Origin: Hyphomicrobiales bacterium
GTDB lineage: Bacteria; Pseudomonadota; Alphaproteobacteria; Rhizobiales; Xanthobacteraceae
Length of the DNA: 64,000 nt
Direction of reading: 5' to 3'
NCBI GenBank assembly: GCA_017305665.1
Contig: JAFKKH010000027.1
Location: forward strand, 1 to 64,000
This document shows positions 1 through 8,410 of this stretch, piece by piece; within the stretch, counting starts at the first letter, position 1; every line of letters begins with the position of its first letter. The notes under the pieces were generated by a model, which ran no database searches, was not told where the DNA came from, and saw only the letters and a program-made list of their open reading frames with translations. The position numbers and the translations under genes were made by a program.

Positions 1-405
1 GTCGGCGGCGCCGACCGCGCGCTGGAGATGGGCCGCGATTATGCGCTGGATCGCATCGCCTTCGGCCGCCCGATCGGATCGTTCCAGGCGGTCAAGCACA
101 TCCTCGCCGATATGTATGTGTCGGCGACCCTGGCGCGTTCGAATTGCTACTACGGCGCCTGGGCGCTTTCGACCGATGCAGGTGAACTCGGCGAGGCGGC
201 CGCCGCGGCGCGCGTCAGCGCCACGCAGGCGTTCCAGCACTGCGCCAAGAACAATATCCAGGTGCACGGCGGCATGGGCTTCACCTGGGAGTTCGACTGC
301 CACATGTACTACCGCCGCGCCAACGCGCTGGCGCTCGGCATCGGCAGTCTGTCGTATTGGGAAGATCAGTTGATCGACCGCATGCGCAAGAAGAACGCGG
401 CGTAA
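1..405 (+). CDS. Acyl-CoA dehydrogenase, C-terminal part (5' end outside window)
   Basis: Open from base 1 in frame to a TAA stop, giving 134 visible residues; the start lies upstream of the window. The visible part is the C-terminal alpha-helical domain of an acyl-CoA dehydrogenase (FAD enzyme introducing the C2-C3 double bond in acyl-CoA). It carries the R-x-A-F-G-x-P-I-G-S-F-Q helix and the V-H-G-G-M-G-F-T-W-E segment, close to that of the small, 380-residue class that pairs with a larger subunit. The next gene begins 18 bases on, so it is probably translated in the same operon as the two larger dehydrogenases at 424 and 1692. The partner assignment is inference from this layout; the family call is secure. 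Confidence 0.9.
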   Translation, partial: VGGADRALEMGRDYALDRIAFGRPIGSFQAVKHILADMYVSATLARSNCYYGAWALSTDAGELGEAAAAARVSATQAFQHCAKNNIQVHGGMGFTWEFDCHMYYRRANALALGIGSLSYWEDQLIDRMRKKNAA

Positions 406-423
406 GATCGAAGGACGCATCTC

Positions 424-1671
424 ATGAACTTCGATGATACCCCGCAGGAGGCCGCGTTTCGCGCTGAGGCCAAGGCGTGGATCGCCGCGAACGCGCCGAA
501 GCAGTACGAGGACGAGCTGAAGAAGGCGTCGCTCGGCCGCACGCAACTCAAGGGTGCGAATATTCTGGAAGTGGCAAAGGCCTGGCAGAAGAAGAAGGCC
601 GACGCCGGCTGGGCCTGCCTGCACTGGCCGAAGGAATATGGTGGGCGCGGGTCTTCGCCGATCGAGCGCGTGATCTGGCAGCAGGAGGAGGGCGCGTTCG
701 GGAAACTCTCCGCGATGTTCATTATCGGCCACGGCATGTGCGGACCGACCATGATGGCGTTCGCGAACGAGGACCATAAGCGCAGCTACCTGCCGCCGCT
801 CGCGTCCGGCGAAAAGGTCTGGTGCCAGTTGTTCTCCGAGCCCGCAGGCGGGTCCGACGTCGCGGGCCTGCGCACCCGCGCCGAGAAGAAGGGCGACAAC
901 TGGGTCATCAACGGCCAGAAGATCTGGACCTCGGGCGCGCACTATTCCGATTATGGCATCCTGCTGACCCGCACCGATCCGACCGTGCCCAAGCACAAGG
1001 GCCTCACCATGTTCTTCCTGGACATGAAATCATCAGGCGTCGAGGTACGGCCGATCAAACAGGCCAGCGGCCAGTCCGATTTCAACGAGGTCTACTTCAC
1101 CGACGTGGTGATCCCCGACCACCAGCGGCTCGGCGAAGTCAATGACGGCTGGAACGTGTCGCTGACCACGCTGATGAACGAACGCATGTCGATCGGCGCG
1201 GGTGTCTCCACCGGCTTTCCGGAACTGTTCGAGTTCTGCAACAGCCTGATGCTGGAAAGCGGCCCGGCGATCGAGGATCGCGGCGTCCGCTCGCGACTTG
1301 CGAACTATGCGGTGAAGGCCAGTGGCCTGCGCTACACCAGTCTGCGCGCGATCTCGGCGTTGTCGAAAGGCGAGCGGCCGGGGCCGGAAAATTCCATCGG
1401 CAAGCTGGTGGCGGGATCGATGGTCCAGGAAGTCGCGATGTACGCGCTGGATTTGCAGGGCGCCGCCGGTGTGCTGAGCGGTCCGGAGGATGCGGAAGTC
1501 GCCGGAAAATTCCAGGCGATGCTGCTGCGCGCGCCCGGCACCCGCGTCGAGGGCGGCACCGACGAGATCATGCGCAACATCATCGCCGAGCGCGTGCTCG
1601 GTCTGCCCGGCGACATCCGGGTCGACAAGAACGTGCCGTTCAACAAGATTCCGACCAAGGGACGCGCCTGA
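424..1671 (+). CDS. Acyl-CoA dehydrogenase, large-subunit type
   Basis: 415 residues, full length for the family. The substrate/FAD signature S-E-P-A-G-G-S-D is near residues 138-145, followed by N-G-Q-K-I-W-T-S. The usual MCAD-position glutamate (Y-E-G-T) is replaced by E-G-G-T-D-E-I near the C-terminus, while an N-E-R motif with Glu253 sits on the helix that holds the catalytic base in isovaleryl- and long-chain-acyl-CoA dehydrogenases, so that residue is the likely base. The ATG follows an AAGGAC-like site. It lies between a partial dehydrogenase gene and a close paralogue 20 bases downstream, which suggests one operon for beta-oxidation of an acyl-CoA with an unidentified side chain. The substrate cannot be told from sequence. 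Confidence 0.93.
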   Translation: MNFDDTPQEAAFRAEAKAWIAANAPKQYEDELKKASLGRTQLKGANILEVAKAWQKKKADAGWACLHWPKEYGGRGSSPIERVIWQQEEGAFGKLSAMFIIGHGMCGPTMMAFANEDHKRSYLPPLASGEKVWCQLFSEPAGGSDVAGLRTRAEKKGDNWVINGQKIWTSGAHYSDYGILLTRTDPTVPKHKGLTMFFLDMKSSGVEVRPIKQASGQSDFNEVYFTDVVIPDHQRLGEVNDGWNVSLTTLMNERMSIGAGVSTGFPELFEFCNSLMLESGPAIEDRGVRSRLANYAVKASGLRYTSLRAISALSKGERPGPENSIGKLVAGSMVQEVAMYALDLQGAAGVLSGPEDAEVAGKFQAMLLRAPGTRVEGGTDEIMRNIIAERVLGLPGDIRVDKNVPFNKIPTKGRA

Positions 1672-1691
1672 TCGCGCCAAAGGAGTTCATC

Positions 1692-2936
1692 ATGAATTTC
1701 GACGACACCCCGCAGGAAGCCGCGTTCCGCGCCGAGGCGCGCAAGTGGGTCGAGGCCAACGCGCCGAAGGATCTGCATGGCGAACTGTCGCAATCCTCGC
1801 TCGGCCGCATCCGGCTGAAGAACAGGGATATGGTCGAGGTCGGCAAGGCCTGGCAGAAGAAGAAGGCCGACGCCGGATGGGCCTGCCTGTCGTGGCCGAA
1901 GGACTACGGCGGGCGCGGCGCATCGCCGATCGAGAAGGTGATCTGGCAGCAGGAAGAGGGCGTCTACGGCAAGCTGACCCAGCCGTTCCAGATCGGCGAA
2001 GGCATGTGCGGGCCGACAGTGATGGCGTTCGGCAGCGAGCAGAGCAAGCGTGACCGTTTGCCGAAACTGGCGTCGGGCGAGGAAATCTGGTGCCAGCTGT
2101 TCTCCGAGCCCGCCGGCGGCTCCGACGTCGCGGGCCTGCGCACGCGTGCGGAGAAGAAGGGTGACGAGTGGATCGTCAACGGCCAGAAGATCTGGACTTC
2201 GGGCGCGCACTATTCCGACTGGGGCCTCCTGATCACCCGCACCGATCCCAACGTGCCCAAGCACAAGGGCCTCACCATGTTCTACCTGAATATGAAGTCG
2301 CCGGGCGTCGAGGTGAAGCCGATCAAGCAGGCCAACGGTATGCAGGAATTCAACGAGGTGTTTTTCACCGATGTGAAAATTCCGGACAGCCAGCGGCTCG
2401 GCGCGGTCGGCAACGGCTGGAACGTGTCGCTGACCACGCTGATGAACGAGCGCGCTTCGATCGGCGCACGGCTGGCCACCGGATTGCCCGAGGTGTTCGC
2501 GTTCTGCGCCGATCTGATGACCGACGACGGCCCGGCGATCGACAACCCGGCGGTGCGCTCGAAGCTTGCGGAATGGGCGGTGAAGAACAACGGCCTCAAA
2601 TACACCAGCTACCGCACCATGTCGGCGCTCTCTAAAGGGGAACGCCCGGGACCGGAAAACTCCATCGGCAAGCTGGTGTCCGGCTCGATGCTGCAGGACA
2701 TCGCGACGTTCGCGATGGATCTGCAGGGCGCGTCCGGCGCGCTCGCCGGTCACGACGCCGAGGTGGCCGGACAGTTCCAGGCGATGCTTCTGTCGTCGCC
2801 GTCCATGCGCATCGCGGGTGGCACCGACGAGATCCTGCGCAACATCATTGCCGAGCGTGTGCTCGGCCTGCCCGGCGACATCCGGGTCGACAAGGACGTG
2901 CCGTTCAACAAGATTCCGACCAAGGGGCGCGGCTAA
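1692..2936 (+). CDS. Acyl-CoA dehydrogenase, large-subunit type (paralogue of the preceding gene)
   Basis: 414 residues, colinear with the gene at 424; the first 16 residues are identical and most motifs (S-E-P-A-G-G-S-D, N-G-Q-K-I-W-T-S-G-A-H-Y-S-D, M-N-E-R with Glu253, G-G-T-D-E-I) are shared, so the two arose by tandem duplication. Role as for the family: FAD-dependent alpha,beta-dehydrogenation of acyl-CoA in the cytoplasm. A strong AAGGAG site lies 6 bases before the ATG and the gene begins 20 bases after its neighbour's stop, consistent with cotranscription. It is followed by a palindromic repeat and then an unrelated nitroreductase gene, so it probably ends the operon. Confidence 0.93.
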   Translation: MNFDDTPQEAAFRAEARKWVEANAPKDLHGELSQSSLGRIRLKNRDMVEVGKAWQKKKADAGWACLSWPKDYGGRGASPIEKVIWQQEEGVYGKLTQPFQIGEGMCGPTVMAFGSEQSKRDRLPKLASGEEIWCQLFSEPAGGSDVAGLRTRAEKKGDEWIVNGQKIWTSGAHYSDWGLLITRTDPNVPKHKGLTMFYLNMKSPGVEVKPIKQANGMQEFNEVFFTDVKIPDSQRLGAVGNGWNVSLTTLMNERASIGARLATGLPEVFAFCADLMTDDGPAIDNPAVRSKLAEWAVKNNGLKYTSYRTMSALSKGERPGPENSIGKLVSGSMLQDIATFAMDLQGASGALAGHDAEVAGQFQAMLLSSPSMRIAGGTDEILRNIIAERVLGLPGDIRVDKDVPFNKIPTKGRG

Positions 2937-2947
2937 CTTCTTAAGGT

Positions 2948-3048
2948 GTCATTCCGGGGCGCGAGTGCAACGAGCGAGCCCGGAATCCATAACCACGACA
3001 GGGAGTATGGATTCCGGGCCCACGCCAAGAGGCGTGTCCCGGAATGAC
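2948..3048. repeat. Interspersed palindromic repeat, family A, copy 1
   Basis: About 100 bases bounded by GTCATTCC and its inverse GGAATGAC, with a second inverted pair (GGAATCCATAA and TTATGGATTCC or close variants) inside. The same architecture recurs at 11583, 14023, 46378, 49375 and 50742. It can fold as nested hairpins and lies in the gap between the dehydrogenase and nitroreductase genes. Confidence 0.85.
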
Positions 3049-3092
3049 GATTCTATGTGTGGAAGCTTGAACTTTCCGCAACGAGGTTTTTC

Positions 3093-3794
3093 ATGACATC
3101 TGAAGCTATCAAAGATAACCAGACCCGCATCGCCGTTCTCGACGAACTACTCAATGAGCGCTACTCGGTACGCGCATTCAAGCCGGACCCGGTGCCGCGC
3201 GACATCATCGAGCATGTGCTGCGTACCGCGCAGCGCACCGCCTCGTGGTGCAACAGCCAGCCGTGGCAGGTGGTGATCGCGAGCGGCGAGGCGAAAGAAG
3301 CGTTCCGCGACCTGATCTACAAGGCGGCCAGCGCCGGCGGCGACCATATCGGCGATTTTCCGTTTCCGCGCGAATATCGCGGCGTCTATCTGGAGCGCCG
3401 GCGCGAAAGCGGCTTCCAGCTCTACAATACGCTGGGTATCGCCAGGGGCGACAAGGCCGCCTACGCGAAGCAGGCGCTGGAGAATTTCAACTTCTTTGGC
3501 GCGCCGCATGTGGCGGTGATTCACACCGATGAGGCGCTTGGCGTTTACGGGGCCATCGATTGCGGCGGCTACGTCAACAATTTCATGCTGGCCGCGCAGG
3601 CGCTCGGCCTCGGCACCATTCCGCAGGCCGCGCTTGCTTTTCACTCGGAACTGATCCGTAAGCACTTCGGGCTTGGCGATGACCGCCGCGTCGTCTGTGG
3701 CATTTCGTTCGGCTACGCCGATCACGATCACAAGGTGAACAGCTACCGCACCTCGCGCGCCAGCGTCGCTGATGCGGTGACGTTTGTCGGGTGA
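3093..3794 (+). CDS. Nitroreductase-family flavoprotein
   Basis: 233 residues. The FMN-phosphate motif R-Y-S-V-R-A-F is at about residues 23-29, N-S-Q-P-W-Q follows near 54-59, and a C-terminal G-I-S-F-G-Y segment is typical of the family. These FMN enzymes reduce nitro groups, quinones or other electrophiles with NAD(P)H. I chose the ATG at 3093 because an ACGAGG site lies 6 bases before it; an in-frame ATG at 3057 would add 12 unfamily-like residues. It stands alone between a repeat and a low-coding stretch, so the context does not indicate a substrate. Confidence 0.9.
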   Translation: MTSEAIKDNQTRIAVLDELLNERYSVRAFKPDPVPRDIIEHVLRTAQRTASWCNSQPWQVVIASGEAKEAFRDLIYKAASAGGDHIGDFPFPREYRGVYLERRRESGFQLYNTLGIARGDKAAYAKQALENFNFFGAPHVAVIHTDEALGVYGAIDCGGYVNNFMLAAQALGLGTIPQAALAFHSELIRKHFGLGDDRRVVCGISFGYADHDHKVNSYRTSRASVADAVTFVG

Positions 3795-4161
3795 ATCCAT
3801 AGCCGCGGTGACCTCCCGGTAATCGGGTGGCGACGCAGTCTTGTCTGGTCTCTCATGGTGTCATGCACATCGTCAGGAGAACAGAACATGTCACGCCGAT
3901 TCCATTCCATAGCTGCCTTGTGCGGTGACGGACTGCGCCCGGAGTTGCAACAGCTCTTCACACGTCTCGCCGCCGATCCCTGTTCGGAATTGTTCGTCAG
4001 GCATGACGGCATGCTGCAGTCGGGACCCGATCCCCGTCATCCCGAACCGGTTCCGCGCGCTGCAAGCGCGGCGTCGTTGCGGCCGTTCGCAAACAAAGAG
4101 TTGAACGATGCGGTCGCTCTTCCTTGTCCGCCGCGCGTGAGCGAGGAAACGCAGGGTCTGT
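3795..4161. other. Region between nitroreductase and crotonase genes
   Basis: About 370 bases between a plus-strand and a minus-strand gene. The only candidate is the small plus-strand reading frame at 3888-4190 (listed separately). No repeat of the families seen elsewhere and no clear terminator hairpin was found. Confidence 0.5.
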
Positions 4162-4190
4162 TCAAAACCGCGGTGCGCGCTTCTCCTTGA
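3888..4190 (+). CDS. Possible small hypothetical protein
   Basis: 100 codons from an ATG preceded by AGGAGA at 7 bases, which is the main support. The product has no recognised domain; it is rich in Arg, Ala and Pro, and its 3' end overlaps the stop end of the convergent crotonase gene by 29 bases. High-GC DNA gives such frames by chance, so this may not be translated. I do not recognise it. Confidence 0.25.
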   Translation: MSRRFHSIAALCGDGLRPELQQLFTRLAADPCSELFVRHDGMLQSGPDPRHPEPVPRAASAASLRPFANKELNDAVALPCPPRVSEETQGLFKTAVRASP

Positions 4191-4947
4191 AGGCCGCGAC
4201 ACCTTCCTTGATCTCGTCGCCGCGCATGCTGTCGCGGGCGCGACGGTTCGCTGCTTCCTCGTCCAGTTCGCCGTGCGCAAACTCGTTTATGGCGCGCTTC
4301 ATGCCGCGCATCGCCACCGGTGCGTTGCCGGCGAGAATCGCGGCGAGCGCATCGACTTCGCGGTCGAGCGTGTCGGCGGATGCGATGCCGGTGAGATAGC
4401 CGATCCGCAGCATCTCCTGCGCATCGATCTTCTGGGCCGTGAGAAACAGCTTCTTGGCGTTGTTGACGCCGAGGCGGGTGACGTAACGTTTGATGCCGCT
4501 CGTATAGTAATGCAGCCCGAGCCGCGCCGCCGGCATGAACATCTCGCAGGTGTCGACGCCGATACGGAAATCGCAGGCCAGCGCCAGGTCGGTCGCGCCG
4601 CCATAGACGCCGCCATTGAGCCGGCAGATCGTCGGCAGCGCGAGGTCCTCGAGCCGGTTGGCGACCACCTCGAAGGCGGAGCCAGCGCTTTCCTCGGTCG
4701 GCTTTGAGGTGGCGCGCTTGGCGAGGTTGCCGAGATCGAAGCCGGCGCTGAACGCGCGGCCGGTGCCGGTCAGAACCAGCACCCGGATCGCCGGATCGGT
4801 CTCGATCCGCCCGAACAGGTCGAGCAGCGCTGTCAGATCGTCCGGCTGCAGCCGGTTGAGATGTTTCGGCCGGTTGAGCCGGATGGTCGCGCGCGGGCCG
4901 TCGATCTCAAGCACCGGCGTCGTCGCGGGTTCGGATGTTTCCGGCAT
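4162..4947 (-). CDS. Enoyl-CoA hydratase/isomerase-family (crotonase) protein with altered active site
   Basis: 261 residues from the ATG at 4947, which has AAGGAG 6 bases upstream; longer in-frame starts lack a site. The crotonase fold is clear: R-A-F-S-A-G-F-D-L forms the first oxyanion-hole strand and N-G-G-V-Y-G-G-A-T-D-L-A the second. In rat enoyl-CoA hydratase the two catalytic glutamates sit in G-G-C-E-L-A and Q-P-E-I-L-L-G; here those positions read A-T-D-L-A (Asp) and M-P-A-A-R-L-G (Ala). The enzyme is therefore probably not a standard hydratase and may be an isomerase, hydrolase or decarboxylase of an acyl-CoA. It is divergent from a membrane cyclic-nucleotide-binding gene; no pathway partner adjoins it. 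Confidence 0.85.
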   Translation of the reverse strand: MPETSEPATTPVLEIDGPRATIRLNRPKHLNRLQPDDLTALLDLFGRIETDPAIRVLVLTGTGRAFSAGFDLGNLAKRATSKPTEESAGSAFEVVANRLEDLALPTICRLNGGVYGGATDLALACDFRIGVDTCEMFMPAARLGLHYYTSGIKRYVTRLGVNNAKKLFLTAQKIDAQEMLRIGYLTGIASADTLDREVDALAAILAGNAPVAMRGMKRAINEFAHGELDEEAANRRARDSMRGDEIKEGVAAFKEKRAPRF

Positions 4948-5123
4948 GGCACTCCTTGCTGCGGGCGGAATTTTTGGCGGGGCGTTCGGATATAATCCCG
5001 TATAATGCCTGTTGTCTGCCCGGTATATCACCGTGATGCCGCTCCGGTGGTCGGCATGTGTGATCGGGCCGGCCGTCTCGATTGCCGCGAACATCATCAC
5101 TTCAGGAAATTGGCTGGATCGCC

Positions 5124-5798
5124 ATGGACACATCTCATTTAGCCGAACACGTCGGGGCCGTCGGCAGTCTGGCCGCCTCGGTCTTCGTGGTCGCGACCTA
5201 CACCATGCGGACGATGATTCCGCTGCGCGTCTTCGGCATGCTGACCAATCTCGTGCTGATGATCACAGCGATCCCGTTCCACAGCTTCCTGCAATTCGGA
5301 TTGCATGCGGGCCTGCTCTGCCTCAACGGTTATCGCCTGCACCAGATGTTGCAGCTCGTGCGCGATGTGAAGAAGTCCGTCAACAGCGACCTGTCGATGG
5401 ATTGGCTCAAGCCGTTCATGACCGAGCGTAAATGCGAGGCCGGCGAGATGCTGTTCTACAAGGACGAGAAGGCCGAGACGATGCTCTACATCGTCAGCGG
5501 ACGCTATCGCCTCGTCGAATCAGGCATCGAGCTTCCGGTCGGCGCCATCGTCGGCGAGCTCGGCATGCTGTCGCCCACCAACGAGCGCACCCAGTCGCTG
5601 GAATGCATCGAAAGCGGCACGGTGCTCAGCGTCAGCTATCGTCAGGTCGAGGAGCTCTACGTGCAGAATCCGGAGTTCGGCTTCTACTTCCTGCGGCTCG
5701 CCAGCGCGCGGCTGTTTCAGAACATCGGCAAGCTCGAGGAGCGGCTTGCGGAGTTCGGCGCCGCGCCTGCGGCGCCCATAGCGTCCCAAACGGCATGA
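5124..5798 (+). CDS. Membrane protein with C-terminal cyclic-nucleotide-binding domain
   Basis: 224 residues from the ATG at 5124; an in-frame start at 5082 is possible. Residues about 10-75 form three hydrophobic segments; residues about 95-200 resemble a cNMP-binding (Crp/PKA-type) beta-barrel, with a phosphate-binding-cassette-like G-E-L-G-M-L-S and a following Arg. There is no DNA-binding domain, so it is more like a membrane-anchored sensor (the layout recalls Popeye-type proteins) than a Crp regulator. The stop overlaps the start of the next gene by four bases, so the pair is probably translationally coupled. The ligand is unknown. Confidence 0.8.
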   Translation: MDTSHLAEHVGAVGSLAASVFVVATYTMRTMIPLRVFGMLTNLVLMITAIPFHSFLQFGLHAGLLCLNGYRLHQMLQLVRDVKKSVNSDLSMDWLKPFMTERKCEAGEMLFYKDEKAETMLYIVSGRYRLVESGIELPVGAIVGELGMLSPTNERTQSLECIESGTVLSVSYRQVEELYVQNPEFGFYFLRLASARLFQNIGKLEERLAEFGAAPAAPIASQTA

Positions 5799-6667
5799 AT
5801 TTGGAGATTCCCAAAGTCAGCGGGATTCTCGCGGCGACCCGTTCGATCTTCGCGGACGTGCTCGGCGACGATAATACGCCGGTGCCGGTGCTGCCGGCCG
5901 GATTGCCCGACGCGGCGCGTCCGCTGGCGGCCGAGGGCCTGCGCCGCCTGACCGAATATCAGGGACCGGGTTACGCCCAGCTCTATGTCGATCGTCTGCG
6001 GCGCTTCGCCGGTCGGCGCAATCTGGATGACGCGGTATTCGCCGAGATCGCGCGTCTGATGATGATGCGCATGGCCTACGACGACGCCATCGAGATGGCG
6101 CAACTGCAATTGGCCACGGCTGAATCCGGCCGCGGCGTGCCGCCGGTCGCTGTCCGCAAACTGCGCCTCGACGAAATGGTGTCGTCGCTGCCCGAGATGG
6201 TGGCCGATCCCGTGCTTTGGGGGCTCGAATATATGGGATGGCTGCACCTGCCGGTGACCAGGCGGTTCAGTGCGGCTAGCCGCCTCAGCCTTCGCCGCCT
6301 GAAGATCGAGGCATCGCTCAAGCGCTGGCGGCTGTCGTCGATCCGCTATGCCAGGGAGCGCGTCTGGGTCGAGCGCTGGCTGCACATGATCGACCGCAGC
6401 CTGACCAAGCAGCCTGCCGCCGTCGCCGCCGTCGTTGCGACGGCCGAGATGGTGCAGGGCTATGGCGACGGCTACACGCAGAACTTGCGGGACTGGAATT
6501 CGATCATCGACGGCCTTGTCAAACCGACGTTCGACGGCGTCTTGTCGTGCCCCGATCTGGCCGGTGCCATCGCCGAGGCGCGCGCCGCCGTGAGGCCCGA
6601 TCCGCAGCAGGCGGCCCTGAAACAGGCGCTCGCGAGAATTCGGGCGCGGGCCGGAACCGGTTCGTAA
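5795..6667 (+). CDS. DUF6537-like protein
   Basis: 290 residues; the ATG overlaps the stop of the preceding gene (ATGA). The segment with G-Y-A-Q-L-Y-V-D-R-L and A-R-L-M-M-M-R-M-A-Y-D-D-A-I-E-M-A resembles the helical DUF6537 region found at the C-terminus of indolepyruvate ferredoxin oxidoreductase-type proteins, but no 2-oxoacid oxidoreductase domain is present here. That similarity is from memory and should be treated as tentative. No signal peptide or membrane segment is apparent. Coupling to the cyclic-nucleotide-binding membrane protein suggests a shared, unknown function. Confidence 0.7.
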   Translation: MNLEIPKVSGILAATRSIFADVLGDDNTPVPVLPAGLPDAARPLAAEGLRRLTEYQGPGYAQLYVDRLRRFAGRRNLDDAVFAEIARLMMMRMAYDDAIEMAQLQLATAESGRGVPPVAVRKLRLDEMVSSLPEMVADPVLWGLEYMGWLHLPVTRRFSAASRLSLRRLKIEASLKRWRLSSIRYARERVWVERWLHMIDRSLTKQPAAVAAVVATAEMVQGYGDGYTQNLRDWNSIIDGLVKPTFDGVLSCPDLAGAIAEARAAVRPDPQQAALKQALARIRARAGTGS

Positions 6668-6888
6668 ATACCGGAAAATGCCGCAGGTCGTGCGCCTCCT
6701 GTTCCGGGCAAGCAACGATCCCGCCGTGGCGGGTCCTTGTGCATTTCGGGGTGGGCCGCAGGTGCATTCCCTTTCGGGAGGTGTCATAAATATGTGCAAC
6801 GGGCCGTCCGGTCCGGCCTGCGGAGCGTCCACCTTATTGCCTCGGTGTTAATGCCACTCCTGCGAGTCCATTATTAAAGGGCGTCCGC

Positions 6889-7299
6889 GTGCTGCTTCCA
6901 TCCTTGTCGTCGTCGATCGCAGTGGGTCCGCTCGTTGGCTGGATGGTCGTGCTGACCGTCAAGCATGTGATCGCCGATTTCGTCTTGCAAAGCTCCTGGA
7001 TGGCGATCGGCAAGGACCAGAAGACCGGCTGGGCGCTGCCCTTGCTCGCGCACTGTCTGGTGCATCTTGCGGTGGCGCTGGCGCTGATCCTGGTCATCGC
7101 GCCGCGGTTCTGGTTCATCGCCTTCATCGACTTCGCGATCCACATCGTCATCGATCGCGCCAAGGGGATCTGCGCCTCCACCTTCGAGGTGAACCAGGAG
7201 CATCAGCATCCGTGGTTCTGGACGCTGATCGGCGTCGATCAGGCGCTGCATCATCTCACCGGCTTCGGCCTGTCGATCGTCATGGCGGCGAACGCCTGA
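6889..7299 (+). CDS. DUF3307-family membrane protein
   Basis: 136 residues from a GTG start with AAAGG about 8 bases upstream. Four or so hydrophobic segments cover most of the chain. The motif K-H-V-I-A-D-F-V-L-Q-S near the N-terminus and D-Q-A-L-H-H-L-T near the C-terminus are characteristic of DUF3307 inner-membrane proteins. The His/Asp pairs within membrane segments are conserved features of the family, whose function is not established. It is followed 99 bases later by the haloalkane dehalogenase gene; no functional link is evident. Confidence 0.8.
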   Translation: MLLPSLSSSIAVGPLVGWMVVLTVKHVIADFVLQSSWMAIGKDQKTGWALPLLAHCLVHLAVALALILVIAPRFWFIAFIDFAIHIVIDRAKGICASTFEVNQEHQHPWFWTLIGVDQALHHLTGFGLSIVMAANA

Positions 7300-7398
7300 C
7301 CGGCCGGCGCGGCATTCATCCGCTGGTGAATTGCGCTCGCGCCAATTGAGCGGCATGGTGGGACGATCAACCCCACCGATAACGCCGGATGCTGCGCG

Positions 7399-8280
7399 AT
7401 GACCGACCAGCCGCTTGTGAAAAAATTCGTCGAGGTGCGCGGTCGCCGCATGGCTTATCACGAACGCGGCGAAGGTCCGCCGATCCTGTTTCTGCACGGC
7501 AACCCGACCTCGTCCTATCTGTGGCGCAATGTGATCCCCGAACTGGAGGGGCAAGGCCGGCTGATCGCGCCGGATCTGATCGGCATGGGCGATTCCGAAA
7601 AGCTGCCGAACCCCGGTCCCGACACCTACCGCTACGTCGTGCATCGCGATTTCCTGTGGGGGTTCATCGAGAAGGTGATCGGCCCGGCGGAATCGCTGGT
7701 GCTGGTGCTGCACGACTGGGGCTCCGCGCTCGGCTTCGACTGGGCCACCCAGCATCGCGGCCGTGTGCGCGGCATTGCCTACATGGAAGCGATCGTGCGT
7801 CCGATCGCGGGCTGGGAGGAATGGAGCCCGTCGGCGACGCCGGTATTCCAGGGGTTTCGCTCCGACAAGGGCGAGAGCATGATCCTCGACCGCAACATTT
7901 TCGTTGAGCGCGTGCTGCCGGGATCGGTGCTGCGCAAGTTGACTGATGCCGAGATGACCGAATACCGCCGGCCGTTTCTCGATCGCGAAGATCGCTGGCC
8001 GACGCTGACGTGGCCGCGCCAGATTCCGATCGGGGGCGAGCCCGCCGATGTCGTCGAGATCGCCGCCGCCTATTCGCGCTGGATGTCCCTGAACGAAATT
8101 CCGAAGCTGTTCGTCAATGCCAGCCCCGGTGCGATCCTGATCGGCGCGCCGCGGGAGTTCTGCCGGCGCTGGAAAAGCCAGACCGAGGTGACGGTGCCGG
8201 GCTCGCACTTCATCCAGGAGGATTCTGGCCCCGCTATCGGCCAGGCCATCGCGGACTGGATGAGCGCCAACGCGCTGTAG
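7399..8280 (+). CDS. dhaA: Haloalkane dehalogenase, subfamily II (DhaA/LinB/DbjA-like)
   Basis: 293 residues, the normal length. Alpha/beta-hydrolase that hydrolyses carbon-halogen bonds of haloalkanes to an alcohol and halide. All key residues are visible: H-G-N-P with Asn35 and V-L-H-D-W-G with nucleophile Asp106 and halide-binding Trp107, acid Glu130 in Y-M-E-A, and His270 in G-S-H-F-I-Q-E-D. This Asp-Glu-His triad with Asn plus Trp defines HLD-II; similarity to LinB and DhaA is extensive along the chain. The gene stands alone with no halocarboxylate dehalogenase or alcohol dehydrogenase nearby, so its physiological substrate is unclear. The symbol is by family resemblance. Confidence 0.92.
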   Translation: MTDQPLVKKFVEVRGRRMAYHERGEGPPILFLHGNPTSSYLWRNVIPELEGQGRLIAPDLIGMGDSEKLPNPGPDTYRYVVHRDFLWGFIEKVIGPAESLVLVLHDWGSALGFDWATQHRGRVRGIAYMEAIVRPIAGWEEWSPSATPVFQGFRSDKGESMILDRNIFVERVLPGSVLRKLTDAEMTEYRRPFLDREDRWPTLTWPRQIPIGGEPADVVEIAAAYSRWMSLNEIPKLFVNASPGAILIGAPREFCRRWKSQTEVTVPGSHFIQEDSGPAIGQAIADWMSANAL

Positions 8281-8410
8281 CGGCGCGGCCACGGTTCCCG
8301 CCGGTTCCGATTCGCGATGTAATTTCAAGAGCCTGTTCGGCCCACCCGGGGGCGTGGTTAACCGCTCGTTAGGAAATTGCACGGCATCCTCATCATTGAG
8401 GAGAATCCCC

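Noticed and set aside
1332-2753. 473-codon minus-strand frame opposite the dehydrogenases
   Set aside because: Spans the gap between two clear plus-strand genes and is Arg/His-rich; shadow frame.
6792-6851. 19-codon frame (M-C-N-G-P-S-G...) as a leader peptide before the DUF3307 gene
   Set aside because: The candidate ribosome-binding site is too far and no attenuator-type hairpin follows; chance is likely.
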